Part shown: one piece after another, positions 10,990-22,173 of the stretch
How the letters are laid out: the number at the start of each line of letters is the position of its first letter
Position numbering within the stretch: the first letter of the stretch is position 1
Origin: Multifurca ochricompacta
Taxonomy: Eukaryota; Basidiomycota; Agaricomycetes; Russulales; Russulaceae
Direction: 5' to 3'
DNA length: 64,000 nucleotides
Assembly: GCA_022496185.1 (NCBI GenBank)
Contig: WTXG01000004.1
Coordinates: 930,001-994,000, forward strand
Notes under the pieces: model-generated
Database searches by the model: none
Seen by the model: the letters and a program-made list of their open reading frames with translations, nothing else
What the model was told of the DNA's origin: nothing
Position numbers and translations under genes: made by a program

Positions 10990-12580
10990 GGAGTACTGTC
11001 ACATCATTGTTATCCTCCGCACCATTGTTCAGATCCGGTCGTCTTGATAGGGCATCTGCACGAGCATTACGACTTCCAGCAATGTGCTTCAGTTCAAAAT
11101 TGTATTCTTCGAGCTCTAGGACTTCACGAGTGACCCGTCGGCTTATTTTGTGAGGTTCCTTCCAATAGAGCAGGTTGGAGTGATCAGTATGAATGATGGT
11201 TTTGTAGGGAGTCCCTGCTAAGTATGGCGCCAGTGTCGTACACTTTTACTATGGCCAGTAGTTCCTATCCCAAATGTCATAATTCGTTCCGCTGGTGAAA
11301 TGTTTCCGAATAAAAGGCACAGGGTGAAGAAGTCCCATGCGTCTTGTTGATTCAGTATGGCCCATTCGCGAAGTGAGATGCGTCAACTTCAAGTTCGAAG
11401 GGTTTCTGCAGATCTGGTTGTAAAAGGACCGGTTCGAGCCAATGATGTCACGAATTTGTTCAAAAGCCGTTTGATGCTCCTCCTGTCCAGTGCCAAGGGA
11501 CATCTTTCTTCAGTAATCCGTTCACGGTTGGGCGATCCCTGAGAACCCCGGACGAAGCGTCGATAGAAGTTACAGAACCAATAAAAGACCGCACGTCCTT
11601 GAACATGTAGGCACTGGCCATTCCTGATCCCTTGCACCTTTACGGGGTCCATCCGCACCTGTCCTCCCTCTAGGATAACTCCTAGGTACTCTACACTTGG
11701 TTGTTCAAATGAGCATTGGCAGGTTTAAGGTACAAATCTGTTCGCGAAGGATGTCCAACACCTGATGTACTCGTTCTCAATGGTGGGTTAGGTCGTTCGC
11801 GGTGGCAACCAATATGTCATCCATGTAAACCACTACTTCGCCAGTAAGAATGAGGTCGCGGAAGATGTGGTTCATCATTGATTGGAAGGTAGCAGGTGAG
11901 TTGGTAAGGCCAAAAAACATAACATTTGGTTCGAACAGCCCCTGATTGGTCTTGAAGGCTGCTTTACATTGGTCCCCATCTTTGATCCGAATGTTATTGT
12001 ATCCCCAGCAGACGTCCATTTTGGAGAATAAGGATTTATCCCTCATGGTGTCGATGAGTTCCGAAATGAGTGGCAAAGGGTAGGCGTTTTTCACAGTATA
12101 GGGTTTATCCATCAGTAATCTTGAACAGGTCAAGTTTGCCGTCTTTCTTCTTGATAAAGAAGAACGTGATGCGTATGGTGATTTCGACGGTCTAATGTAT
12201 CCTTTTGCAAGATGTTCTTCCAGGAATGCTGTAAGCGCGGTCTGTTCTGCCTGTGACAACGGGTAAATTTTGCAGTCAATTGCCATGGGGTATCAGGTAC
12301 AAGTCAATGGCATGATCCCATGGTCGCGCGGGGGGAAAGCGTTGCGATTCCTCCTCCGAGAACACTTCCAGTGTCTATGGTATTCCGCTGGTACCACTTC
12401 TTCAAATGTCTTTTCGTATGCCCTTCTACTGCCTTCTGCGCGAGCTCTGATGCTTTGGTAATGAAACCGCAGCTCGGGTCCTCCTCTTTTGTTGCTGCGC
12501 TGCAGAGTGTCGGCTGTGTAGTCATACCCCATTGATGTAATGAGCACAGGGTAGGAGTCCTTGCTCATTGTTGCATCGCC
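10990..12580 (-). pseudogene. Gypsy-A copy 2 reverse transcriptase and RNase H
   Basis: RT core from DCKIYPLSQ through FFGLTNSPATFQ to YMDDILVAT (catalytic YMDD near 11,815-11,826). The best open part is 11777-12286. Within it about 25 codons (around 12,110-12,170) are read out of frame between compensating indels. RNase H lies at about 11,050-11,450 but is broken by several single-base deletions when compared with the uninterrupted copy 1 frame. Not functional as read. Confidence 0.88.
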
Positions 12581-12586
12581 CCAATT

Positions 12587-14470
12587 GATCTTGGGTTCGA
12601 ATGCAGCAAGCCAGGGATATCCCAGAACTAAGTCTTCTCGCCTAAATTGGTGACTAGGAAGGTATTGTTTTGTCTTCTCCCCTACCTGGACATTTAGGTC
12701 GTGTAATGCGTAATTTTCCCCGCCCGATTGGCAGTTCCGTCAATATTCCAGATATTCTTCTCCTGGGGGAGTGCCAGCATTCCTAATCCCATGGTCTTCA
12801 CCATCCGCGGCTGATGAATTGTCGGTAGCTCCTGAGTCAATCAGGATGTCGCGATCGGCCGTTCTCTGTGTAGTCTCGAAATGTACTGGTATTTTCAACG
12901 ATTTGAAGCGACTAGTATACACAGAGGTTACATGTAATGCTCGTGCCCAGGCCGATGGGTTTGAGCCGATCAAAATCCTTCTTTGCGAATGCCTTTTCCA
13001 CCAGGATGGCTTGCACTTCTTCGCTTTCCTTCATCATATTTGCCCATATTTCCTGCGCCTTTTCTTCCTTTGTCTTTTTGTTGAGGTCGGTGGATTGTTA
13101 TGGACTGGTGTAACCGTCGCTTCCACCGCTCGTACTCCCTTTTTCGGGCATTCTCTGGACATGTGCCCTTGCGCCTTGCAGCGAAAGCATCTCCCTTCTT
13201 TCATCAACGTCTGCCTTTCATCTCCGTGAGCGCAACCCGGCTCTGGTTCTGTCAGCAGAGGTATCCATGGCTTCAGATCCCTCTGACTAGTATGCGCGGG
13301 TTTGACTCCGAAGGCGGCCTTCCACTGGTCGCGGGTCTTTCCCTTTTTCGTGTCGACCCCAAAACGCGTCTGGAAATCGAGGTAATCTTGCTGCTGTCGG
13401 CGAGCAGCATCACCCATGTATCCCAGTGTTGGGATGATGAAACTGGATGATGTTCTTCACCAGTGGGTTGGGCAACCCCTGGGAGAAGAGGTCCAGTGTG
13501 GCCTCTTCGTCGGTGTCATAGCCGGCTCTGTTGGCCAGACTTCTGAACTTCACTACATAAGCGTCGAGTTCTCCCTTTCCATTCTAAGGGACTTAAGCTC
13601 TCGAGCGGCCTTCTGCTTGGCCTGCCCATCCGTGAATGCGTCTTTAAATCTTTGGGCAATGGTTTCCCAAAGGTTCTCGCTAGTGGTATGACGGCCACTT
13701 TCAATCTGTTCGTTCAACCACTCCAGCTGTTCCATGGTCCAGTCGTCCACAGCCTCCCCTCGGATCAGAGAGAGAAAGAGGTTTGCGTGTTGGAAGGGGT
13801 TAATGATCTGGGGGATGTCATGGTTGAAGTTCTTAAAGGTCATGAACTCAAGCATGAATTTTTTGCTTTGCAATCGATCCCCAGTGAACGTTTGGGGCAG
13901 TACTCCTGACAATCGCCCCGATGGTGGGGGAATGTTGGGTGGTAACGTGGCTGGCAGGGGGGTGCTGGGTCTGGGAGTTGGGTGGCGATAGTAGACATGT
14001 TTTGGTAAAATGGAGTGATGGTGTCGGTGGACTGTATTGAAATCTGGGGAGTTGTCAAAGCAGGGGCTCTGGACGTGACAACTGCAGGTGCAACTGGGGT
14101 TGTAGTTGACGCTAATACCAGTGCCTCTTCACTATGTTCTTCTACGTACTCTTCTGGCTCAGAGTCCATAACGATGGCCGGGGGATTCTCCCTCCACGGC
14201 CCTAATCCAAATTCTGGAGGAGCGGGTCCTGTAGTAACCCAAGAGTGTCGGCTGTCCGAATATCGGATACAGTACCAAACTCTTTTCTCGTCGTCGTATT
14301 CTACCGGTTGGTATCTTCCGTCGTGATAGACGTAGTATCCAAACTCGGACTCAAAATCTTTCCAGGTGGCAGAGCCAAGTACTTGTTGTGAAAGGTCAGG
14401 CTCATCCCTTCATTCGATGGGTTCTTCTTTAAACAGGGTCTGACTGCGGCTGGAAGCCACGATGAGAGAC
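12587..14470 (-). pseudogene. Gypsy-A copy 2 gag and protease
   Basis: Gag is recognisable in pieces (13840-14169, 13553-13912, 13034-13417), with capsid region LFLSLIRGEAVDDWTMEQLE and zinc knuckle CFRCKAQGHMSREC. Protease keeps the catalytic DILIDSGATDN (12740-12973). Breaks are mostly single-base deletions. At the gag-protease joint the T-run is two bases short of an in-frame reading, whereas copy 1 is one base short. As in copy 1 the gag frame has GTG where an ATG would be expected. Confidence 0.87.
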
Positions 14471-14479
14471 TCGACTTGA

Positions 14480-15058
14480 TGTTACGTCCAGTGCGGGACG
14501 TTCCACACGACTTGTGTGACAGTGTGATGCAGGGGTTCAGATAAGAGACCAATAAGATCCCTTGGAGTGAAGTGTGACGAGTCAAAGTCCAAGAGGCTGT
14601 ACTCTAAGACGATGGTGAGCGGAAAGTGCCAAAAGCACTGAGACAAGCAGACGTTCAAAAGACCAGGGAGAGTCCAGAAGACTAGCACTGATGTATTCAA
14701 TAAGTCAAGTCTGAGCTCTACAGTGTAAACTATAGTCGACTTATATACATAAGAAGGTGGGCGTCTACTGATAAGGATCACGGAGTCAAGTGGGCCCAAA
14801 TATACAGAAGCGGAGGGCGTAAAGCCTAGCTTCTACTGATAGGGAATTAAGTAAATGTCCGGTCATACGATAAGAAGACAAGCGATAAGGAAAGATGTTA
14901 AAGGGTAAACATAAGCAAACAAGAGGGTCATGGGGATGGACGAAGGGCATGTGATGGATCCCACGATGGAGACATGATCTGGTAATGAAGTGTAGGCGGT
15001 AGCAAGGGGTCATCATTGGGCAGGAAAAAGAAGGTAGGAAGAGACGGGGTTCGTAACA
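14480..15058 (-). repeat. Gypsy-A copy 2 5' LTR
   Basis: 579 bp; partner of 7660-8236. Followed by TSD TGATG at 15059-15063. No convincing tRNA primer-binding match was seen next to it on the internal side. Confidence 0.94.
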
Positions 15059-16296
15059 TGATGCAACTGTTTTATTAATGCGTGATCAATTCTGCCAGTC
15101 TGGCACTATCTAAAATACACTCTAGACTACTTTAGACTATTCTATAATCTAATTATCAAATTAGTTTAATGAAACAAGGCCTGCGTGTATCTACAAGCTG
15201 CATAGGGCAGCAACTACATTGGACCAGCATATTGGTCTGATCTCCTTCCTATTAAGGAAGGTTGACTTAACAATCACGGCTGCGATTTTCCATTGGTCTG
15301 ACATGATTGTGATCACGCATAGATAACACAACAGAAACGTGTTCACAAATTAATTAGATACATAGAATATACATCTAAGATCTGACATATGATCAAATCA
15401 CATCATTAAACGAGATAACGAGATAATGTGTTCATTTAATCTAGTAGCTGATATAGTACATAGAATGTATATAAACACTGTATAACTACTGTAATAAAGT
15501 AGTTGCTATTGCTCTATTGAAAGCATCTAAGCCTCGCAGCTAACAAGGTGAGATAAGATAGTAGTAAAGTAGTATCTAAAGTACAGGCCTGCGCCATGCC
15601 TGTTCCACAAAATGAAATAAAATAAGAATGTAAATAAAGAATCAAATTAATCTTCTGAACATAAATCAGCAATTATTGAGGGATCCTGAGTAGCCATAAA
15701 TGAATGTGTTGTATCCAAGTGCATATCTCCTTGACCGGGATGGTCTGGGCTGATTGTCCAAAATGCATGATGCAACCAAAGAACTTGCACGTGTTTCATT
15801 TTATGGGTAACCTGTGTATCAAAACAAATATCCAGGGGTTACCCCTGCCAATCACTATGCATTTGTCAATTATTTTTGCATTCTGTGTGGTTATCTGACA
15901 GGCTTTTCATTCAATGTTCTATTACATCCTATCTAATCATCTCTGTATATTGGGGTGGATTTTAGTTGTGCTTGTATAAAATTGAGACCAGCATAATAAA
16001 ATAAAAATGGAATAATGAATTATCTTAATCTTCTGAGCATAAAACAAGAGTCATTGAGGGATCTTAAGCAGCCATAAATGAACGCATTGTGTATCTCCTT
16101 GGTCTGGGATGGCCTGGGCCAGATATCCGAAATGCGCGATGCAAGTAAAGAACTTGCACATGTTTAACACAGGCAACCCACAGGTGACCCATGGGTAACC
16201 TGCAGGTTACCCATACCTGTAGCGACGGGTACAGGTATGGGTATGGGTACCAATGAAGATACCTGGGGGTTACCCTTGCTATTCACTATTCACAAG

Positions 16297-16482
16297 CTAA
16301 GTAGAATACAATAGCTCAAGACTGGAGAGTCCTGAGTGTACTATGCCTAGCTTATATACAAGTACAGAAGATGATGTCAGTTATGGATGTCATTGAATGA
16401 GAGCAGACACTGTTGCAGTGTGTGTAAAAAGAAAAGGAAAAAGGAAAGAGTGATAACTATGACATCATATAAGATTGTAACA
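16297..16482 (-). repeat. Gypsy-C LTR, right part
   Basis: Continuation of the LTR begun at 5785-5867 after the hAT-1 copy A insertion; ends AAGATTGTAACA. The minus-strand purine stretch GGAGGGTAA follows, which marks the element's 3' end. Confidence 0.72.
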
Positions 16483-17457
16483 TTACCCTCCATTCAAGGG
16501 TGGAGACACTGGGCAACAGAAGATCAGTTGTCATCTTCAACAACAATGATGGGGTTGGTTGACAAGCCTTGAAGATGAAGAGCATGCTCACATTCAGCAG
16601 CTTGATGAACTACAATGGGGTTGAGACACCAGGCAGCAGCAGCATCACTAAGTCAACATTGGACAAGTTGCATATGACTGATAGTGCGACGCATGCATAA
16701 CTGAGCAATATGGAGGTCATGGGTAATCTGGTCAGAGTCAGCAATAAGTGCTTGGTAGCATTCAACATCCACATGGAGTCCTGGGTCACCTATTGCTGCA
16801 AGGGCATCATCAATGTGGTCTTCATAAGGGCCAGCCTCTAGAACATGAAAATCACCAGGGGACATTGGTGGGCCAGGATGTGAGTAGGGGGCTGAGGTAA
16901 GAGGCTGTGAATAAATTCAAGAGCCAGCACCACACATGCCATGTGACACTTTCTTGCTAGTATTTCGTGTTTTCTCTCTTTTTTTGTCTTCTATGCCCCT
17001 TTCTTTCACTGTATACCTTATCAGATCCACTTATCTGATGGCCATAGTCTGGACAAGGGATTCAACTCCCATGTCATCTGATTGATGATCTCATACAGTG
17101 CCTCACAAAACTGAGTCAATGTTTTGCACTTTTGCACTGTTTGTTGAATATCACATCAGCCAAAACAAATATAAACAAAGTCTTGGTAGACTGTAAAAGG
17201 TACAAGATAAGGGTTATGTAATGCAACAATGATTATGTAATTCTGATCAAAACTTGTGGAGCTATGCTCATTTCAAATTGGGGACTCATTGACTCAGTTT
17301 TGTGAGTGGGTATCAGAAATATCAGAATCTGATGCTCCACCAAATGTACAGCAACCAATCCTTAATATATGGTTACCATAGTTATCTAAATATTGATGGG
17401 ACCTGGAATAGAGCTATTTAACCATGGTTTACATTCCCAGAATATTATAATTTCCCA

Positions 17458-17946
17458 ATGCACCCCACCTCCTCTGCTGAGAAAGAAAACATGCTCTCTC
17501 TGGCCTCTGAAGGTCATTCCACTGACACTATTGCCTCCAGACTCAGCCTCAGCCAGTCCACAGTCTCTAGGACACTCAGAACTCTCCTTACCAACCATCA
17601 GTCACCTCATTTTGGTCATCCTTCCAAGCTCTCTGCTACCTCTGAACATAATATCATGATACAAATCACCACAGGAAAGGTTGCCAATGCTGTCCAGGCC
17701 ACAAAGCACATCAATTCCATCATCCCCAGCCATGTCTCTTCACAAACTGTGCATTGGGTTTTTAAACAACATTCATTCAAGGCTGTAACAAAGAAGAAAA
17801 GGCCACTACTCCCTGCAGTATATTGCAAGAAGCACTTAGCCTTTGCTTTGAAGTACCAAAAATGGACTATGGAGGACCAGGAGAGGGTGATTTGGTCAGA
17901 TGAGACCAAAATCAACAGGGTTGGGTCAGATGCCAGTCCTCCATAG
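17458..17946 (+). pseudogene. Tc1-like transposase, N-terminal part (left arm plus centre)
   Basis: 162 codons. The N-terminal helix-turn-helix pair is AEKENMLSLASEGHSTDTIA ... SLSQSTVSRTLR, followed by the second DNA-binding segment and the start of the DDE catalytic domain, RVIWSDETKIN, holding the first catalytic Asp. The frame then runs into the inverted arm and stops (GSDASPP). The second and third catalytic acids are absent. The last residues come from the 58-bp unpaired centre and the other arm. Confidence 0.88.
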
Positions 17947-18355
17947 TCCATTTTTGGTACTTCAAAGCAAAGGCTAAGTGCTTCTTGCAATATACTGCAG
18001 GGAGTAGTGGCCTTTTCTTCTTTGTTACAGCCTTGAATGAATGTTGTTTAAAAACCCAATGCACAGTTTGTGAAGAGACATGGCTGGGGATGATGGAATT
18101 GATGTGCTTTGTGGCCTGGACAGCATTGGCAACCTTTCCTGTGGTGATTTGTATCATGATATTATGTTCAGAGGTAGCAGAGAGCTTGGAAGGATGACCA
18201 AAATGAGGTGACTGATGGTTGGTAAGGAGAGTTCTGAGTGTCCTAGAGACTGTGGACTGGCTGAGGCTGAGTCTGGAGGCAATAGTGTCAGTGGAATGAC
18301 CTTCAGAGGCCAGAGAGAGCATGTTTTCTTTCTCAGCAGAGGAGGTGGGGTGCAT
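17912..18355 (-). pseudogene. Tc1-like transposase, N-terminal part (right arm, mirror copy)
   Basis: 147 codons, identical at protein level to the left-arm ORF through FALKYQKWTMED, then diverging into the centre (WHLTQPC). It lacks even the first catalytic Asp. It is the mirror image of 17458-17877, not an independent gene. Confidence 0.88.
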
Positions 18356-19371
18356 TGGGAAATTATAATATTCTGGGAATGTAAACCATGGTTAAATAGC
18401 TCTATTCCAGGTCCCATCAATATTTAGATAACTATGGTAACCATATATTAAGGATTGGTTGCTGTACATTTGGTGGAGCATCAGATTCTGATATTTCTGA
18501 TACCCACTCACAAAACTGAGTCAATGAGTCCCCAATTTGAAATGAGCATAGCTCCACAAGTTTTGATCAGAATTACATAATCATTGTTGCATTACATAAC
18601 CCTTATCTTGTACCTTTTACAGTCTACCAAGACTTTGTTTATATTTGTTTTGGCTGATGTGATATTCAACAAACAGTGCAAAAGTGCAAAACATTGACTC
18701 GGTTTTGTGAGGCACTGTAATCAGCAATGAGGTCTGGGGCATGGATATGATGATAATCAACCCATTCGTTATCAGATGAGGGAAAGCCCTTCCAAGAGAG
18801 GAGAAATTGAAGATGACCAAGGCAGCCAGACCATTGATGGCCAATGACATGTTCAATCTCAACCTCTTCTGTACCATGCATGAGGACAGGAGGGGGTCAA
18901 GGTGGGGAGGGTCCATAGGCAGGTGTTGTAATGTAAGGTGAAAGGAGGGATGCATGAAAAACATCATGAACCTTAAGGGAAGGAGGGAGTTCAAGTTGGA
19001 AGGCCATGGGTGTGACAGTTCCAAGGTTGGGTAAAGTGTCAGAAGTCATGTGTCTTTTCCTTTATTTTGATTGATCATTGTAACTTGTTGATGGACATTA
19101 ATTCTCACATGACATGCTTATGAAGGACCTATTATCATATATTGATCTGCTTACTGATTTGCTTACTGAGCTTACTAGTTTGCTTAGTGATCAACTTAGA
19201 GGGCACAACCCCTCTCCCTTCTTTATCATTCTGGAGTATTCTACTGTACAACCATTAGAATACCTAGCACATGCTCCAGTAGCTACCAGAATCCCCCTCA
19301 TAGCATAGTACATGTATATAAACCCCAGTAACATCTGAACAGGACCTTAAGTCTGTTCTTCTGTATTCAAT

Positions 19372-20810
19372 TAGTGAATAGCAGGGGTAACCCCCGGGTA
19401 TCTTCATTGGTACCCGTACCCGTACCCGTACCCGTCGCTACGGGTACGGGTAACCCGCGGGTCACCTGCAGGTTACCTGTGTGTAAACGCGTGCAAGTTC
19501 TTTGCTTGCATCGCGCATTTCGGATAACCGGCCCGGGACATCCTGGTCAAGGAGATACACAACGCGTTCATTTGTGGCTACTCAGGACCCTTCAAAGATT
19601 CCTGTTTTATATTCATAAGATTAAGATAATTCATTATTCTATTGTTGTTTTATTATTCTGGTTTCAATTTTATACAAGCGCAACTAAAATCCACCCCAAT
19701 ATACAAAGATGATTAGATTGATGTTATAGAACATTGATGAAAAGCCTGTCAGATGACCGCATAGAATGCAAAAATAATTGACACATGTATAGTTATTGGC
19801 AGGGGTAACCCCTGGATATTTGTTTTGATACCCAGGTTACCCATAAAATGAAACGCGTGCAAGTTCTTTACTTGCTTCACGCATTTCGGACACTCGGCCC
19901 AGTCCATCCCGGTCAAGGAGATATGCACTTGGATACAACGCGTTCATTTGTGGCTACTCAGGATCCCTCAATAATTGCTGATTTATGTTCAGAAGATTAA
20001 GTTTATTCTTTATTTACATTATTATTTTATTTCATTTTGTGGAACAGGCATGGTGCAGGCTTGTACTTTAGATGTACTATATCAGCTATTAGATTAAATG
20101 AACGCGTTATCTCGTTATCTCGTTTAATGATGTAATTTGATCATATGTCAGATCTTAGATGTATATTCTGTGTATCTAATTAATTTGTGAACGCGTTTCT
20201 GTTGTGTTATCTATGCGTGATCACAATCTTGTCAGACCAATGGAAAATCAAAGCCATGATTGTTAAGTCAACCTTCCTTAATAGGAAGGAGATCAGACCA
20301 ATATGCTGGTCCATGCGATGCAATGTAGTCGCTGCTCTATGCAGCCTGTAGATACATGCGGGCCTTGTTTCAGTAAAGTAATTTAATAATTAGATTATAG
20401 AATAGTCTAAAGTAGTCTAGAGTGTATTTTAGATAGTGCCAGACCGGCAGAATTGATCGCGTGTTAATAAAACAGTTGCATCATGATTTTCAAGAGAGTG
20501 GATCACTGATAACAGTTTTATTTTACATCGCACCGTTGATCTGCTTTGATATTTCATAGGATAACACTAGAATATATTTACAGAAACCCTGTAGCATACA
20601 TCAAATTAAATCTTGTCATTTGTTTGCTACAAATGTATTTTAACCTTAAATTTCTGCTGATCTTGTCAATGACCGATGACCACTTATACCCGCCAAACCC
20701 GCTGCACGGGTACGGGTTTCTGGCGGGTTGGGAGTTGTATACCCGTACCTGTACCCGTCAAAACCCGCAGCGCTTACCCGCGCGGGTATGAAAACCCTTG
20801 CTGATCCCTA
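19372..20810. mobile_element. hAT-1 copy C
   Basis: 1,439 bp. Ends are TAGTGAATAGCAGGGG and TTGCTGATCCCTA; 8-bp TSD TATTCAAT at 19364-19371 and 20811-20818. It is in the reverse orientation relative to copies A, B and D, and is the most CpG-rich hAT-1 copy (intact ACGCGT sites). Subterminal GTACCCGTACCC repeats. No ORF of note. Inserted in LTR-D. Confidence 0.9.
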
Positions 20811-20856
20811 TATTCAATACAGGTGCTTTGGGACTCACTTCACAGATTGAACTTTC

Positions 20857-21937
20857 TGTTGATACAGTATGTGTCTGGAGATGCTTCAGGCATCTAAGTT
20901 TCGCTTAAGCTGTAGATAAGATTAGATTAGGTTCCAGAGTTTCAGACTTTTTACAATATCTTTATTACATTCTTTCTCACCTTACTCAGCTAATTAGTGA
21001 TATACTTAGTAATGCACAGTAAGCACATGACTTGTCACAGCAAGGTGCACTGCTGTGTCGGGTTCTAGGTTCAAGTCATCTGGCAAGGTTCAAGAGCTCT
21101 TATCAGGTCAAGGTCAGGTCAAGCTAAGTCAACCTAAGTTGAGTTGTGCTAGTCAAAGGGCACTCATGTGAGACAAAGTCAAGCAGTGATGCTGAATCCT
21201 GCCACAAGTTTCTGGGGTCAAAGTCCTTCTAAGGCGCAAGCTTAGAAGGTTCAAGTGGAAGTTCAGTTCTATGAAGTAAGTCCCAAGCACCTGTATTGGA
21301 TACAGAAGAACAGACTTAAGGTCTTGTTCAGATGTTACTAGGGTTTATATACATGTGCTGTGCTATGAAGGTGATTCTGGTAGCTACTGGAACATGTGCT
21401 AGGTATTCTAATGGTTGTACAGTAGAATACCCCAGAATGATGAAGAAGGGAGAGGGGTTGTGCCCTCTAAGTTGATCTCTAAGCAAACTAGTAAGCTCAG
21501 TAAGCAAATCAGTAAGCAGATCAAAGTATGGTAATAAGTCCTTCATAAGCATGTCATGTGAGAATTAATGTCCACCGGCAAGTCACAACAGTCAATCAAA
21601 GAAAAAGAAAAGGACACATGACCTCTGATGCTTTACCCAATCCTGGAACTGTCACATGACTTCTCTTTGGCCAATAGCCTTTATCCCTCTTTGTTTATTG
21701 TCTGGCACTTGTGGACTTATTCCCAGTGCACACAGGCCATTTCCCCTTGCCCCCATGGGTATATAAGGGTGTCTGTTTTGTCCTTTACACTTCAGAGTTC
21801 TTCTTCCTCTGAAGTGTAAGTCATCTTTACTTTACTTTCTACTTTCCTTTGACTAATGTTCTCTGTGTAGATAACTTGTCTTTTAGCCTAAACCACTACT
21901 AACCACAGTCAGTAACCAGCAGCATGATTGTTCAACA
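20857..21937 (+). repeat. Solo LTR-E inside LTR-D
   Basis: Starts TGTTGATACAG, ends GATTGTTCAACA, with 5-bp TSD CTTTC at 20852-20856 and 21938-21942. About 452 bp once the nested LTR at 21033-21656 is removed. No internal domain, hence a solo LTR. Confidence 0.8.
21033..21656 (-). repeat. Solo LTR-D (minus orientation) nested in LTR-E
   Basis: 624-bp solo LTR, TGTCACAGCAAGG...GGAACTGTCACA on plus, with TSD TGACT at 21028-21032 and 21657-21661. It matches the disrupted LTR-D around it in the opposite orientation. Confidence 0.88.
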
Positions 21938-22173
21938 CTTTCCACTTGAAACCTCTAAGCTGTGCCTTAGGGGAACTTCAATCCTGAAAGAACTTGTGGC
22001 AGGACTTAGCATTGCTGCTTGACTTTGTCTCATGCATGTGCCCTTTGACTGGCATGACTGTGACTTGACTTGAACAAAGTCCTTGAACTTCAAATACGAC
22101 TTGATTATTGATTCTTGAAGCCTTGACACAGCAGTGCACCTTGCTGTGACATAAGAACAGACTTACAGAACAC

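Larger units (their letters stand above)
7660..15058 (-). mobile_element. Gypsy-A copy 2, complete chromovirus with a third ORF
   Basis: 7,399-bp element between LTRs 7660-8236 and 14480-15058, with 5-bp TSD TGATG (7655-7659 and 15059-15063). Minus-strand order: 5' LTR, gag, protease, RT, RNase H, integrase, chromodomain, ORF3, polypurine tract, 3' LTR. The two LTRs differ by roughly ten CpG-type transitions and two one-base indels. By contrast the coding region contains many single-base deletions relative to copy 1 and to domain expectation. It is a young insertion by LTR identity, but no polyprotein frame stays open. Confidence 0.95.
5868..16288. mobile_element. hAT-1 copy A (outer), split by a second hAT-1 and by Gypsy-A copy 2
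   Basis: The left end is TAGGGATCAGCAAGGG at 5868; the right end is ...GCTATTCACTA at 16288. The 8-bp TSD TTCACAAG is at 5860-5867 and 16289-16296. The element is interrupted by hAT-1 copy B (6013-7464) and by Gypsy-A copy 2 (7660-15058). Its own sequence has GGGTA/TACCC-rich subterminal repeats and no coding capacity. Positions about 15,270-15,600 look like an embedded degraded LTR that copies B and D lack. Confidence 0.85.
17096..18717. mobile_element. Palindromic (foldback) Tc1/mariner derivative
   Basis: 1,622-bp near-perfect inverted duplication: arms 17096-17877 and 17936-18717 (782 bp each) around a 58-bp centre. Ends are CAGTGCCTCACAAAACTGAG, flanked by TA at 17094-17095 and 18718-18719, as in Tc1/mariner insertion. 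Each arm carries the first part of the same transposase (17458 onward on plus, 18355 downward on minus). The symmetry is exact, so paired positions sum to 35813. It sits in Gypsy-C and cannot encode a whole transposase. Confidence 0.93.
16483..19010 (-). mobile_element. Gypsy-C 3' internal region (chromodomain and extra ORF), split by a Tc1 derivative
   Basis: At 18,724-19,010 the minus strand encodes the end of a Gypsy integrase (FQLELPPSLKVHDVFHASLL) and a chromodomain (EVEIEHVIGHQWSG..., FLLSWKGFPSSDNEW). Downstream, beyond the inserted palindrome 17096-18717, comes more element sequence with an ORF at 16653-16865 (70 codons; VECYQALIADSDQITHDLHI, ending VQC). Its frame can be followed across one TGA toward the LTR. 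This second coding region after the chromodomain is unlike the zinc-knuckle ORF3 of Gypsy-A and is not recognised. The integrase is cut at 19010 by an LTR junction. Confidence 0.75.
19011..22151 (+). repeat. LTR-D (plus orientation), split by a hAT and by a nested LTR
   Basis: LTR beginning TGTGACAGTTCC and ending CTTGCTGTGACA, present as 19011-19371, about 20811-20856 and 21938-22151. It is interrupted by hAT-1 copy C and by LTR-E. It is the same family as the minus-strand solo LTR at 21033-21656. The outer flanks do not form a TSD (ATGGG on the left, TAAGA on the right). They join opposite-strand Gypsy remnants, so this LTR marks a recombination joint or the edge of a larger lost element. 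Confidence 0.75.

Noticed and set aside
17458..18355. Two convergent functional transposase genes
   Set aside because: They are mirror images within one palindrome and both stop before the catalytic domain is complete.
19390..19455. TACCCG/CGGGTA arrays as telomeric or centromeric repeats
   Set aside because: They lie inside the ends of TSD-bounded hAT-1 elements and are subterminal transposon repeats.
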